From: Methylocystaceae bacterium
GTDB taxonomy: Bacteria; Pseudomonadota; Alphaproteobacteria; Rhizobiales; Beijerinckiaceae
Reading direction: 5' to 3'
Length of the DNA stretch: 9,974 bases
NCBI GenBank assembly: GCA_003152255.1
Contig: PLZT01000043.1
Location: 1 to 9,974, forward strand
Under the pieces are notes generated by a model. That model made no database searches. It was not told the origin of the DNA and saw only the letters and a program-made list of their open reading frames with translations. Positions 1-7,640 of the stretch are shown piece by piece. Position numbers and translations under genes: made by a program. The number at the start of each line of letters is the position of its first letter. Position 1 is the stretch's first letter.

Positions 1-85
1 CCCTAATTGATGACAGGCCCTAGAATTCCAGGGCGATAACTTTCCGCCGTCGGGGAATAAAAGTTGGTCAAGTAACAAAGATGGC

Positions 86-1744
86 ATGGATCGTGTAATA
101 AAAGCGGGACGTATTTTTTTACTAGGAAAAGACCCTTACTATAAGCAATTTAATAGAGATTTCCCCCTCTCTCAATATGAGAACTGTTGGACTGACAAGC
201 CTGCAGCGCAAGGCAAGCAATATGTAGTCGAGACAGCGGCAAAGTTCGTTGAGCGCTGTCTTCTGATGGCGACCGATCCCGGCGACCTTGTGTTTGACCC
301 AACTTGCGGATCAGGAACAACAGCTTTCGTTGCTGAGAAATGGGGCCGCCGCTGGATCACCTGCGACACCTCACGAGTCGCAGTCACGCTGGCGAAGCAG
401 CGGCTGATGACCGCGAGCTACGATTACTATGCGCTGCGCTATCCGCATGAAGGGTTGAAGGGCGGTTTTATTTACAAGACCTTGCCACACGTCATGCTCA
501 AATCCATCGCGAACAACCCAGACATCGATGACATTTACGAACGGGTGCATCCGGTCATCGAAGCGGAGCTCGCGCAACTCAACGGCCATTTATCTGGCGC
601 GCCGGTGTTCACGCCGACCCAGGGCGTCCGCAAAGGCAAGAAAGTCGCGATCGGTAAAGGCGAACCCTTGCACGAGTGGGAAGTCCCCTTTGAGTGTCCG
701 CAGGACTGGCCAGAACGCGCGCGATTGTCTTTCGAGGCTTTCCACGCCGCCCGGCAGGCCATGCAAAAAGCGATGGATCAATCCATTGCTGATCACGCCG
801 AACCAGAGACGCTGTACGACAAGCCAGAGCCCGATCCGAACAAGCTTCGGATTACCGGACCCTTCACCGTCGAGGCTGTTCCAAACCCCACGGTGCTGGC
901 GCTGAGCGAGACACGACCGCCTGCCGAGGCGAACGTGGCGATTGCCCGATCCGGCGAGACCTCGCGTCAGACCCGCTGGCGTGACGAGCTGATGAAGGCC
1001 GGAATTCGGGGCAAGGGCGGGCAGGTGCTCAAATTTGCTGAACTGGAGACCGTTCCCGGCCTTCGGCATTTGCACGCGTCTGGGACGCTTGCCGAGACCG
1101 GCGAACGCGTCGTTGTGAGTTTTGGTCCCGAACATGCCGCGCTTGAACAACGTCAGGTGGAGCTGGCGCTCACCGAAGCCGAGAAACTTCGCCCCGCACC
1201 AAAAATTATCGTCTTCTGTTCATTCGTTTTCGATCCAGAAGCCGCCAAAGACATCGACGAGGTGCAATGGGCCGGCGTGACCTTGCTCAAGGCGCAAATG
1301 AACACGGACCTTTTAACTGAAGACCTCAAAAAAGCACGGGCAAGCAACGAAAGTTTTTGGCTCATGGGGCAGCCGGACGTGGAGTTGCACGCCCTGCCCG
1401 ACGACCGTTGGCAGATTGAAGTGCATGGCTTCGATTATTTTGACACCAAAAAGGGTGAGCTCGTTTCCGGCGGCAAGAGCAAAATCGCCATGTGGTCGCT
1501 CGATACCGACTACGACCAACGGTCCCTATTTCCGCATCAGGTCTTTTTCCCGATGGCCGGCAAAAAAGAAGGCTGGCGACGCTTGAAAAAAGCAATCAAA
1601 GCGGAGCTGGACGAGGATGCGCTCGAACAGTTTCAAGGCACCGTGTCCCTGCCCTTCACAGCCGGCGATAACCGGTGTGTCGCCGTCAAAATCGTGGATG
1701 ATCGGGGTATCGAGTCCCTGAAGATCATCCCGCTAAACGGGTGA
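86..1744 (+). CDS. mod: Type III-like restriction-modification DNA methyltransferase (Mod), C-terminal part
   Basis: Adenine-type DNA methyltransferase of a Type III-like system, which would protect host sites from the neighbouring Res. Seen: the AdoMet-binding motif I DPTCGSGTT at residues 71-79, a following acidic residue D94 in ITCDTSRVA, and the long C-terminal region typical of this Mod family (ITGPFTVE near residue 255; VHGFDYFD and a conserved tail beyond residue 420). In beta-class enzymes the catalytic DPPY motif lies N-terminal to motif I and is absent here. Family resemblance continues in the same frame upstream of the ATG back to about position 17 (FQGDNFPPSG and GNKSW stretches), then meets TGA stops at 8-10 and 11-13. 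The ATG at 86 is therefore probably an internal methionine, and the gene is either frameshifted or 5' truncated. Bases 61-180 are only about 36% GC, against about 55-63% further in. Full-length relatives are roughly 900 aa or more. The family call is firm; functionality is doubtful. Confidence 0.85.
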   Translation: MDRVIKAGRIFLLGKDPYYKQFNRDFPLSQYENCWTDKPAAQGKQYVVETAAKFVERCLLMATDPGDLVFDPTCGSGTTAFVAEKWGRRWITCDTSRVAVTLAKQRLMTASYDYYALRYPHEGLKGGFIYKTLPHVMLKSIANNPDIDDIYERVHPVIEAELAQLNGHLSGAPVFTPTQGVRKGKKVAIGKGEPLHEWEVPFECPQDWPERARLSFEAFHAARQAMQKAMDQSIADHAEPETLYDKPEPDPNKLRITGPFTVEAVPNPTVLALSETRPPAEANVAIARSGETSRQTRWRDELMKAGIRGKGGQVLKFAELETVPGLRHLHASGTLAETGERVVVSFGPEHAALEQRQVELALTEAEKLRPAPKIIVFCSFVFDPEAAKDIDEVQWAGVTLLKAQMNTDLLTEDLKKARASNESFWLMGQPDVELHALPDDRWQIEVHGFDYFDTKKGELVSGGKSKIAMWSLDTDYDQRSLFPHQVFFPMAGKKEGWRRLKKAIKAELDEDALEQFQGTVSLPFTAGDNRCVAVKIVDDRGIESLKIIPLNG

Positions 1745-1754
1745 GGGCGGGCGC

Positions 1755-4574
1755 GTGAACAAACCAAAATCCCTGATCATCAACTCGCCGTTCAGCCGGC
1801 CTGAACAACATTGGGTGCCGGGTCCGGGCAGGTTGGAGATCAAGTCGGACCGTAGACCGGCCGGATATGAAATCTTCGATATCCGCAATAACACCCGCCG
1901 CACCGAGGAACTGACGCTCGTCAATACGATCCGGACGCGCGTTGACCAGTGGCGAGATGCGGGTTGTCCTGGGATTACCGCTGTGACGCGGCGGCTTTTG
2001 GAGCATTGGCGCGACGACGCGGCAAGGCAATATCCGTTTTATTTCTGCCAGCTCGAAGCCATCGAGACCCTGATTTGGTGGATTGAAGGCGCAGAAGAAT
2101 TCCGGCAGGGCATCTTCGTTCCCGGCGACGGCGGATTGTGGGAGCGGCTTTGCAACAAGATGGCGACCGGCAGCGGCAAGACCGCAGTGATGGCCATGAT
2201 CATCACGTGGCAGGTATTGAATGCCCTCACCTATCCCAAGCGAAATAAGGATTTCAGCAAGGCCATATTCATCGTCGCGCCCGGCCTCACGGTGAAAGAC
2301 CGATTGCGTGTGCTCTACACCGGCGAACCAGACAACTATTACGACGAGTTTTCACTCTGCCCGTCCGAGGCGCTACGTCAGAAGCTCAATCAGGCCGACA
2401 TCCTGATCGAGAATTGGCACACACTTATGCCGGCGAAACAGCCGAAGCGTTCCGTGGTGAAGAAAGGCGCGGAAACGGACGAGGCTTTCACGCGCCGCGT
2501 ACTCGGAAAACTCGCGTCATCCAAAGACATCATCGTCATCAACGACGAGGCGCACCACGCCTATCGCAAGCCGCCCGAGCTCAAAATCAGCAAGAAGGCC
2601 GCCGAGGAGCAAGGCATTGACCTCGACGAGGCAACGCGTTGGATTGAAGGGCTCGACCGCATACACAAAACGCGACGCATCCAACGCTGTTTCGACCTCT
2701 CCGCAACGCCGTTCGCTCCGACCGGCAAGACCACTACCGAGACCTCTCTCTTCGATTGGATCGTCTCGGATTTCGGGCTCAACGACGCGATTGAGGCCGG
2801 GTTGGTGAAAACGCCACGCGTGGTGGTGCGCGACGACGCGCTCCCTGACGCCAGCACATTGCGTTCAAAACTTTATCACATCTACCGCGACCCATCAGTT
2901 TCCGAGGATTTGAACCGCAAGGCGACGCCGCAAGAAGCGCTGCCAAAGCTTGTTCAGGACGCCTACACATTGCTTGGAGCCGATTGGCGTGACACCCTTC
3001 AGAAATGGCGCGACGCCGGGCACCATTCGCCGCCTGTCATATTGACGGTATGCAACCGAATTGAAACAGCTGCGCGCATCGAAAACTATTTCAACAAGGG
3101 CGATGCGCATTGGCCAGAATTGCACGCGCCTGCGCAGACGCTTCGCGTTGATTCCAAGGTTCTGGAAAAGGCCGAGATCGGTGAGACCGCTGCCGCTGAC
3201 AAGAATTACGAGGCGCGCCTTGCAGCAATTATCGACGAAAGCGGTTTGCCTGATACCAAAAAGTCGCGATTACATGACTTGAAGAAGGAAGACTTGCTTC
3301 GCGAAATTGTCGACAATGTCGGCAAGCGTGGTGCCGCTGGCCAAAACCTTCAGAACGTAATTTCCGTCGCTATGCTCTCGGAAGGCTGGGACGCCAAGAA
3401 CGTCACCCACATCATGGGGCTTCGCGCCTTCACCTCTCAGCTTCTCTGTGAACAGGTGATCGGACGCGGCCTACGGCGTGTATCCTATGACACCGATGAA
3501 AACGGCCTGTTCGAGCCGGAATACGTCAATGTGTTCGGCGTTCCGCTTTCAATCTCCGAGGATGTCGGAGAAGGCGGCGAAGCGCCCCCTCCCCCAAAAC
3601 CGAGCACGCAAATAGAAGTCGTCCCCGAGCGCGCCAGCCTGGAAATAAAATGGCCGAACGTGCTGCGCGTTGAATCCGTGGTTCGGCCAACACTCGTTGT
3701 TGACTGGAGCAAGATCGAAACTTTGCGGCTTGACCCTGCCACGACGCCAATATCGGCCGACCTTGCACCGGCGCTTGGCGGCGCAACCGATATGAGTAAG
3801 GTCCGAGCGATCGACCTCGAAAAGCTTCCCGAGGGGTTCCGGTTGCAGCGTTTGGTTTTCAAAGCCGCCCGCAAGGCCTTTGCGGCGCTCAGGGGCAACT
3901 TTAAGGGCACGGAGGACTTTCTTGTCTTTCAACTCATTCAGCTCGTCGAAACGTTCCTCACATCCGGGCGGCTCGACATTCCGTCGCTGTTCCATCAGGA
4001 CCCGCTGCGTAAGCGCATCCTGATTGCCTTGAACATCGACTTGGTGGTTCAGCACCTGTTGCGGTTCGTGACCCAGCAAAACACCACGAAGCTTGCGCCG
4101 GTCTACGACGACGAAAATCCGATCGGCTCCACCGCCCAAATGCGGACCTGGTATACGACCAAGCCCAACACTCACACGACGAAATCGCATATCAGTCACG
4201 TGGTTGGGGATTCCGCCTGGGAGCAATACGCGGCGAATGTTTTCGAGACCCACCCGGAGGTAATCGCCTACGCCAAGAACGATCACCTTGGCTTTCAAAT
4301 TCACTACCTCTGGGGTGGATCACGTCGCCGGTTCATCCCAGATTTCTTAGTGAAACTCGCCAACGGGAAAACCCTCGTCCTAGAGATAAAGGGCGAGGAC
4401 AGTCCGCAGAACAAGGCAAAGCGTGATGCGCTCTCTGAATGGATCGCGGCCGTCAACGCGGCTGGCGGGTTCGGAAAATGGGTTTGGGATGTGGCGTTCG
4501 AGCCAGCAAGGGTGCGCGATATTATCGATGGCTTTCTAATCGACGATAACGCCGACACAACATCCGCTTTGTGA
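1755..4574 (+). CDS. res: Type III-like restriction endonuclease subunit (Res), BPTD_3080-type
   Basis: Restriction subunit: a superfamily 2 helicase/translocase fused to a C-terminal nuclease, acting in the cytoplasm with Mod on foreign DNA. Seen: Walker A ATGSGKT at 137-143, DEAH box D264-H267, SAT motif 316-318, motif V SEGWDAKN around 542-549, motif VI QVIGRGLRR 567-575, and a PD-(D/E)XK nuclease with P862-D863 and E877-I-K879. All key residues are intact and the 939-aa length is normal for the family, so this looks complete. The start is GTG at 1755, ten bases after the mod stop, with a GAGGG Shine-Dalgarno at 1743-1747 overlapping that stop; this indicates co-transcription and probably translational coupling. 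The name BPTD_3080 family is from memory of similar proteins, not a search. Without a working Mod, the host would need other protection or Res would be inactive. Confidence 0.93.
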   Translation: MNKPKSLIINSPFSRPEQHWVPGPGRLEIKSDRRPAGYEIFDIRNNTRRTEELTLVNTIRTRVDQWRDAGCPGITAVTRRLLEHWRDDAARQYPFYFCQLEAIETLIWWIEGAEEFRQGIFVPGDGGLWERLCNKMATGSGKTAVMAMIITWQVLNALTYPKRNKDFSKAIFIVAPGLTVKDRLRVLYTGEPDNYYDEFSLCPSEALRQKLNQADILIENWHTLMPAKQPKRSVVKKGAETDEAFTRRVLGKLASSKDIIVINDEAHHAYRKPPELKISKKAAEEQGIDLDEATRWIEGLDRIHKTRRIQRCFDLSATPFAPTGKTTTETSLFDWIVSDFGLNDAIEAGLVKTPRVVVRDDALPDASTLRSKLYHIYRDPSVSEDLNRKATPQEALPKLVQDAYTLLGADWRDTLQKWRDAGHHSPPVILTVCNRIETAARIENYFNKGDAHWPELHAPAQTLRVDSKVLEKAEIGETAAADKNYEARLAAIIDESGLPDTKKSRLHDLKKEDLLREIVDNVGKRGAAGQNLQNVISVAMLSEGWDAKNVTHIMGLRAFTSQLLCEQVIGRGLRRVSYDTDENGLFEPEYVNVFGVPLSISEDVGEGGEAPPPPKPSTQIEVVPERASLEIKWPNVLRVESVVRPTLVVDWSKIETLRLDPATTPISADLAPALGGATDMSKVRAIDLEKLPEGFRLQRLVFKAARKAFAALRGNFKGTEDFLVFQLIQLVETFLTSGRLDIPSLFHQDPLRKRILIALNIDLVVQHLLRFVTQQNTTKLAPVYDDENPIGSTAQMRTWYTTKPNTHTTKSHISHVVGDSAWEQYAANVFETHPEVIAYAKNDHLGFQIHYLWGGSRRRFIPDFLVKLANGKTLVLEIKGEDSPQNKAKRDALSEWIAAVNAAGGFGKWVWDVAFEPARVRDIIDGFLIDDNADTTSAL

Positions 4575-4586
4575 AGCGATGCCCCC

Positions 4587-4877
4587 TTATTCGGAAATCT
4601 TAGGGATGTCTTTTGTCCAGGTTCCAACTATCAGAGGGGCCGAAGCCCCGATGTTCATTGATAAGATCGTTCCAAGCTCTCTCCCGTCCCAGGCATACGC
4701 ACCCGCGAGCACTCCGCCCATTATGGTCATAAGGATAGTCGGTACCCAGTAGCCAAAGGATTTTAGGTAATCAGGGTACTGCGAGCGAGCACATTGCCGC
4801 AGCTTGTACAGGCCCAAAACTTCAGCGGCGACTCCGCCTGCAAATCCGAACAGTGCGGCAGTTTCGATATTAGTCAT
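4587..4877 (-). CDS. Small three-segment membrane protein, function unknown
   Basis: A 96-aa protein with three hydrophobic stretches: about residues 6-24 (Gly/Ala-rich, ALFGFAGGVAAEVLG), 43-63 (WVPTILMTIMGGVLAGAYAW) and 70-87 (TILSMNIGASAPLIVGTW). It is most likely an inner-membrane protein. There is no signal-peptide cleavage site and no catalytic motif I recognise. Its ATG overlaps the stop of the gene upstream (4877-5221) in an ATGA arrangement, so the two are almost certainly translated together and probably work together. It converges on res with 12 bases between the stops and no obvious terminator in the gap. I have an impression that similar membrane protein plus small partner pairs occur in other bacterial accessory regions, but I cannot name a characterised family. 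The reading frame is confident; the role is unknown. Confidence 0.8.
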   Translation of the reverse strand: MTNIETAALFGFAGGVAAEVLGLYKLRQCARSQYPDYLKSFGYWVPTILMTIMGGVLAGAYAWDGRELGTILSMNIGASAPLIVGTWTKDIPKISE

Positions 4878-5221
4878 CAGTATTTCAGTGCGTTAAGGTA
4901 ACAGAACGCCTTCCAAGCATCTAACAGCCAACTAAATGGCGTGTTTAACAAGTATACATCTTCACCATTCTTTGTTCTGATTAAAGATTTTCTGAATATA
5001 CGATCGGAAGCCAGAACGCGGGCCGCGTCAGCTATGTCGAGTTGTGCTTCGCGCGCAATATATGGCAGCGAGGCATAGCCCACACTTTTGGCAAGCACCC
5101 TTTTGATAACATCTGTCTTGTGGCGGTCGCTCGCAAGATCGCATGGCTCAGCAGCTAAGACCCCTCGTATCTCTTCCGAATGCGCCCAGTTGCTGGCAAA
5201 CTCTTTGAGTTTTTGCGACAC
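4877..5221 (-). CDS. Small winged-helix-like protein coupled to the membrane protein, function unknown
   Basis: A protein of about 114 aa if it starts at GTG 5221. The middle part (VIKRVLAKSVGYASLPYIAREAQL through RTKNGEDVYLLN, around residues 38-92) has the alternating helix, helix, hairpin look of a winged-helix fold; the C-terminus carries a distinctive DAWKAFCYLNALKY tail. The frame stays open upstream to 5758, but from there to about 5264 it is Arg/Gly-rich, has no protein-like character and lies opposite a convincing + strand gene, so I do not accept it. No good Shine-Dalgarno precedes 5221; GTG 5263 (128 aa) is the other candidate start. Its last bases overlap the ATG of the membrane protein gene. 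GC falls to about 38-45% over 4921-5040, lower than the neighbours, consistent with transfer. It may regulate or partner the membrane protein; this is inference. Confidence 0.68.
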   Translation of the reverse strand: MSQKLKEFASNWAHSEEIRGVLAAEPCDLASDRHKTDVIKRVLAKSVGYASLPYIAREAQLDIADAARVLASDRIFRKSLIRTKNGEDVYLLNTPFSWLLDAWKAFCYLNALKY

Positions 5222-5314
5222 TTTGAGCGCTTCTGGACCTTGCGCGTGCGAAGCATCCCACACCAGCGTGGGGCCACGCCGCCTATGCGTCAACCGCCTT
5301 CCACCCAAAACGCG

Positions 5315-5348
5315 AAGAAAATTCCCCGCGTCGCGGATCAATTTTCTT
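5315..5348. promoter_or_regulatory. Nested palindrome between divergent genes
   Basis: Two concentric inverted repeats share one centre at 5331. Outer arms are AAGAAAATT (5315-5323) and AATTTTCTT (5340-5348); inner arms are CCGCG (5326-5330) and CGCGG (5332-5336). All arms are perfect. It lies between the - strand gene starting near 5221 and the + strand gene starting at 5453, so it could be an operator for a dimeric regulator or a stem-loop in a leader RNA. No T-run follows the outer arm in terminator fashion. The function is inferred from position only. Confidence 0.4.
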
Positions 5349-5452
5349 TCGTTCCGGGTCCCTGCGAAGCCCGTTGACGCGCGCCGTGTCTGTCCGGGGC
5401 CGAACCGCATCGAGGCCCCATGTCGGGGCGTCACAGAAGAGAGGACAGAACC

Positions 5453-5674
5453 ATGAGCAACAATCAGTCGAAACATCCCACGCACCGGGCCTACGCGGTC
5501 ACGAAACGCGGCGACAAAGCCTTCTGGCGCGAGATCGGGGCGGCTTGGGCGCACGGGGACGGCGACGGCTTCAACCTCAAGCTCGACTACCTTCCCTTGA
5601 ACGCGGCCGAAATCGTCATCCGCAAGCCGAAGCCCGGCGACAAGACTGACGCTTCGGAAACGAGCCCGTACTAA
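5453..5674 (+). CDS. Small conserved hypothetical protein of the kind found in conjugative/integrative islands
   Basis: A 73-aa soluble protein beginning MSNNQSKHPTHRAYAVT and containing an IGAAW-HGDGDGFNLKLD-LPL core, ending in a charged KPKPGDKTDASETSPY tail. I recognise this pattern (N-terminal PTHRAY, then an IGAAWxHxDGxGFN motif) from small hypothetical proteins in alphaproteobacterial plasmids and integrative elements, often close to conjugation or replication genes; no activity is known to me. The frame extends back to an ATG at 5420, but 5453 is preferred because GAGAGGA at 5439-5445 lies about 7-8 bases upstream as a good Shine-Dalgarno. It is transcribed alone: a divergent gene lies upstream and a strong terminator follows nine bases after the stop. 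Its presence suggests that the left part of the window came from a mobile island. Confidence 0.82.
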   Translation: MSNNQSKHPTHRAYAVTKRGDKAFWREIGAAWAHGDGDGFNLKLDYLPLNAAEIVIRKPKPGDKTDASETSPY

Positions 5675-5682
5675 GCTCACTC

Positions 5683-5715
5683 TCCCCTGTCGGCATCCGC
5701 CGGCAGGGGATTTTT
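5683..5715 (+). terminator. Rho-independent terminator after the 73-aa gene
   Basis: The stem CCCCTGTCGGC (5684-5694) pairs with GCCGGCAGGGG (5699-5709) with one T-G wobble, extended by T5683-A5710. The loop is four bases (ATCC) and five Ts follow (5711-5715). The hairpin starts nine bases after the stop codon at 5672-5674. Confidence 0.88.
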
Positions 5716-5783
5716 CCGCGTCCCTGCGCAGGCGCGCGATCGGGCTGTCGTGAACCACCGAACCCGCAAGCGGCTTCGGTCAT

Positions 5784-6264
<481 letters not shown>

Positions 6265-6293
6265 GCCTTCCGGACCACTGGTTTAAAAGACGA

Positions 6294-6336
6294 GGGTCGG
6301 ATCAAGCGCCTCGATTTGAGAGGCGCGATCCGGCCC
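6294..6336 (+). promoter_or_regulatory. Long stem-loop between the phaA remnant and phaB
   Basis: GGGTCGGATC (6294-6303), AA bulge, GCGCCTC (6306-6312), seven-base loop, then GAGGCGC (6320-6326) and GATCCGGCCC (6327-6336) form a 17-bp stem with one T-G wobble. No T-run follows, so a classical terminator is unlikely. It sits 40 bases before the phaB start, where it could act as an mRNA-processing or stability element separating phaA from phaB levels. The structure is seen directly; the role is inferred. Confidence 0.55.
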
Positions 6337-6376
6337 CGGCGTTTCGCGTTCAATCAAAATCTAAAGGAGAGGAAGC

Positions 6377-7102
6377 ATGGCGAGAACAGCAGTTGTGACC
6401 GGCGGCACACGCGGCATCGGCGAGGCGATTTCCAAGGCGCTGAAGTCGGCGGGCTACACCGTCGCCGCGACTTACGCCGGCAACGACGAAGCCGCCAACA
6501 AGTTCAAGGCTGAGACCGGCATCAACGTTTATAAGTTCGATGTTTCCGATTACGACGCCTGCGCCGCCGGCATCGCCACGATCGAGAAAGATCTCGGTCC
6601 GGTCGAGGTGCTCGTCAACAACGCCGGCATCACCAAGGATCGCCTGTTCCACAAGATGGAGCTGGCTCAATGGAACGCCGTCATCGGCACCAATCTGAAC
6701 TCGCTGTTCAACGTCACCCGCCCGGTCATTAACGGCATGCGCGACCGCAGCTTTGGCCGCATCATCGTGATCTCGTCGATCAACGGCCAGAAGGGCCAGG
6801 CCGGTCAGACCAATTATTCGGCCTCGAAGGCCGGCGACATCGGCTTCGTCAAGGCGCTGGCGCAGGAAAGCGCGTCGAAGGGCATCACCGTCAACGCGAT
6901 CGCGCCGGGCTATATCGCCACCGAAATGGTGAAGGCCGTGCCGCGGGACGTGCTCGACAAGCACATCATTCCGTTCATCGCCGTCGGTCGCCTCGGCGAG
7001 CCCGAGGAAATAGCCCGAGCCGTGGTGTTCTTGGCCTCGGACGACGCCGGCTTTATCACGGGGTCGACGCTGACCATCAATGGCGGGCAGTATCTGGCCT
7101 AA
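6377..7102 (+). CDS. phaB: Acetoacetyl-CoA reductase (NADPH-dependent SDR)
   Basis: Reduces acetoacetyl-CoA to (R)-3-hydroxybutyryl-CoA, the monomer for polyhydroxybutyrate synthase, in the cytoplasm. The protein has 241 aa, normal for PhaB. Seen: a Rossmann nucleotide-binding motif TGGTRGIG at 8-15, NNAG at 81-84, the catalytic Ser134, Tyr147 and Lys151 of the SDR triad (YSASK at 147-151), and the conserved ending GSTLTINGGQYLA. AAGGAG at 6364-6369 lies seven bases before the ATG. It follows the truncated phaA by 112 bases and is followed by a terminator at 7129. The specific call rests on close PhaB-like sequence (GITKDRLFHKM, GQKGQAGQTNYSASKAG) and the thiolase neighbour; FabG is the alternative but less likely. 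The promoter that normally lies before phaA has been lost, so expression would need a new one. Confidence 0.93.
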   Translation: MARTAVVTGGTRGIGEAISKALKSAGYTVAATYAGNDEAANKFKAETGINVYKFDVSDYDACAAGIATIEKDLGPVEVLVNNAGITKDRLFHKMELAQWNAVIGTNLNSLFNVTRPVINGMRDRSFGRIIVISSINGQKGQAGQTNYSASKAGDIGFVKALAQESASKGITVNAIAPGYIATEMVKAVPRDVLDKHIIPFIAVGRLGEPEEIARAVVFLASDDAGFITGSTLTINGGQYLA

Positions 7103-7128
7103 GGCCGGGTGCGAGATGCGAATTTACG

Positions 7129-7163
7129 CCGGCGGCCGAAAAAAAGATCGGTCGCCGGTTTTT
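7129..7163 (+). terminator. Rho-independent terminator after phaB
   Basis: CCGGCGGCCG (7129-7138) pairs with CGGTCGCCGG (7149-7158) with one G-T wobble across an A-rich ten-base loop, followed by TTTTT at 7159-7163. It lies 27 bases after the phaB stop codon. The following stretch to 7282 shows nothing I can identify. Confidence 0.85.
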
Positions 7164-7282
7164 ATGGAGCCTGCGACGCTATTGCGGTGAACCGGCTTAG
7201 CAATTTTCGAGTAGGCGACGCGGCGAGCCGCGCTGGGTGTTTGCAAAAGGTAGAGGTTTTGCAAGGTTCGGCGCACCGCTGC

Positions 7283-7537
7283 CTATTGGTTTAGGCTTCT
7301 GTGGTTGTTGACCCGATAGCCGTTGGTTTTGTGGCTCCCGGCGTGAGGTGCGGCCATTTTGTTGGTGGGCGACGCGGATTTGTTGAGCGGCTCCGCGGTC
7401 TTGTTTCCACCGAGACCTGGGCCTGAGCCCGCGCCCGTCGCTGGGCCTCCACCAGCTGGGCCGCCGCCGGCGGCGAGCGCGCCGCCCAGAAGAAACAGCG
7501 TCGCCGCCGCTGCAATGACCGTCCTCGATAGTTTCAT
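7283..7537 (-). CDS. Small exported Gly/Asn-rich protein, function unknown
   Basis: An 84-aa protein beginning MKLSRTVIAAAATLFLLGGALAAG: a two-lysine/arginine start, a hydrophobic core and an Ala-x-Ala type cleavage region near residues 20-23, hence a Sec signal peptide. The mature part is about 60 residues, first Gly/Pro-rich (GGGPAGGGPATGAGSGPG), then Asn/Lys/His-rich, without cysteines or known motifs. The frame is open further upstream to 7660, but the start at 7537 is chosen because the signal peptide begins there and AGGGAG (about 7544-7549, - strand) stands as a Shine-Dalgarno 6-7 bases before it. It is probably a periplasmic or secreted small protein. It is transcribed alone, pointing toward the phaB terminator. 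No homolog name can be given. Confidence 0.72.
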   Translation of the reverse strand: MKLSRTVIAAAATLFLLGGALAAGGGPAGGGPATGAGSGPGLGGNKTAEPLNKSASPTNKMAAPHAGSHKTNGYRVNNHRSLNQ

Positions 7538-7640
7538 CACACGCTCCCTAGAATGCGAGGGAAATTCAGCCTTTCGAGAGTAAGTTGGGCGAGCCGGGCG
7601 CAAAGCAAGCGAGGCTTGGAAAACAGCGTCATTACGGGGG

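Noticed and set aside
590..1150. - strand open frame of 186 codons inside mod
   Set aside because: It is a shadow of the high-GC Mod coding frame; composition is Arg/Gly-rich and no motif is present.
3549..4304. - strand open frame of 251 codons inside res
   Set aside because: The + strand here is a convincing Res protein with conserved motifs before and after; the - strand frame has no recognisable features.
5088..5456. + strand open frame of 122 codons
   Set aside because: It runs opposite the coupled - strand gene and has Ser/Arg-rich low-quality sequence without a ribosome site; it is a shadow frame.
5222..5758. N-terminal extension of the - strand frame of 4877-5221 to a start at 5758
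   Set aside because: The extension is Arg/Gly-rich, lies opposite the 73-aa + strand gene and its terminator, and shows no protein-like pattern; real-looking sequence begins near 5221-5263.
7109..7294. + strand open frame of 61 codons after phaB
   Set aside because: It spans the phaB terminator, lacks a ribosome site and has no protein-like pattern.
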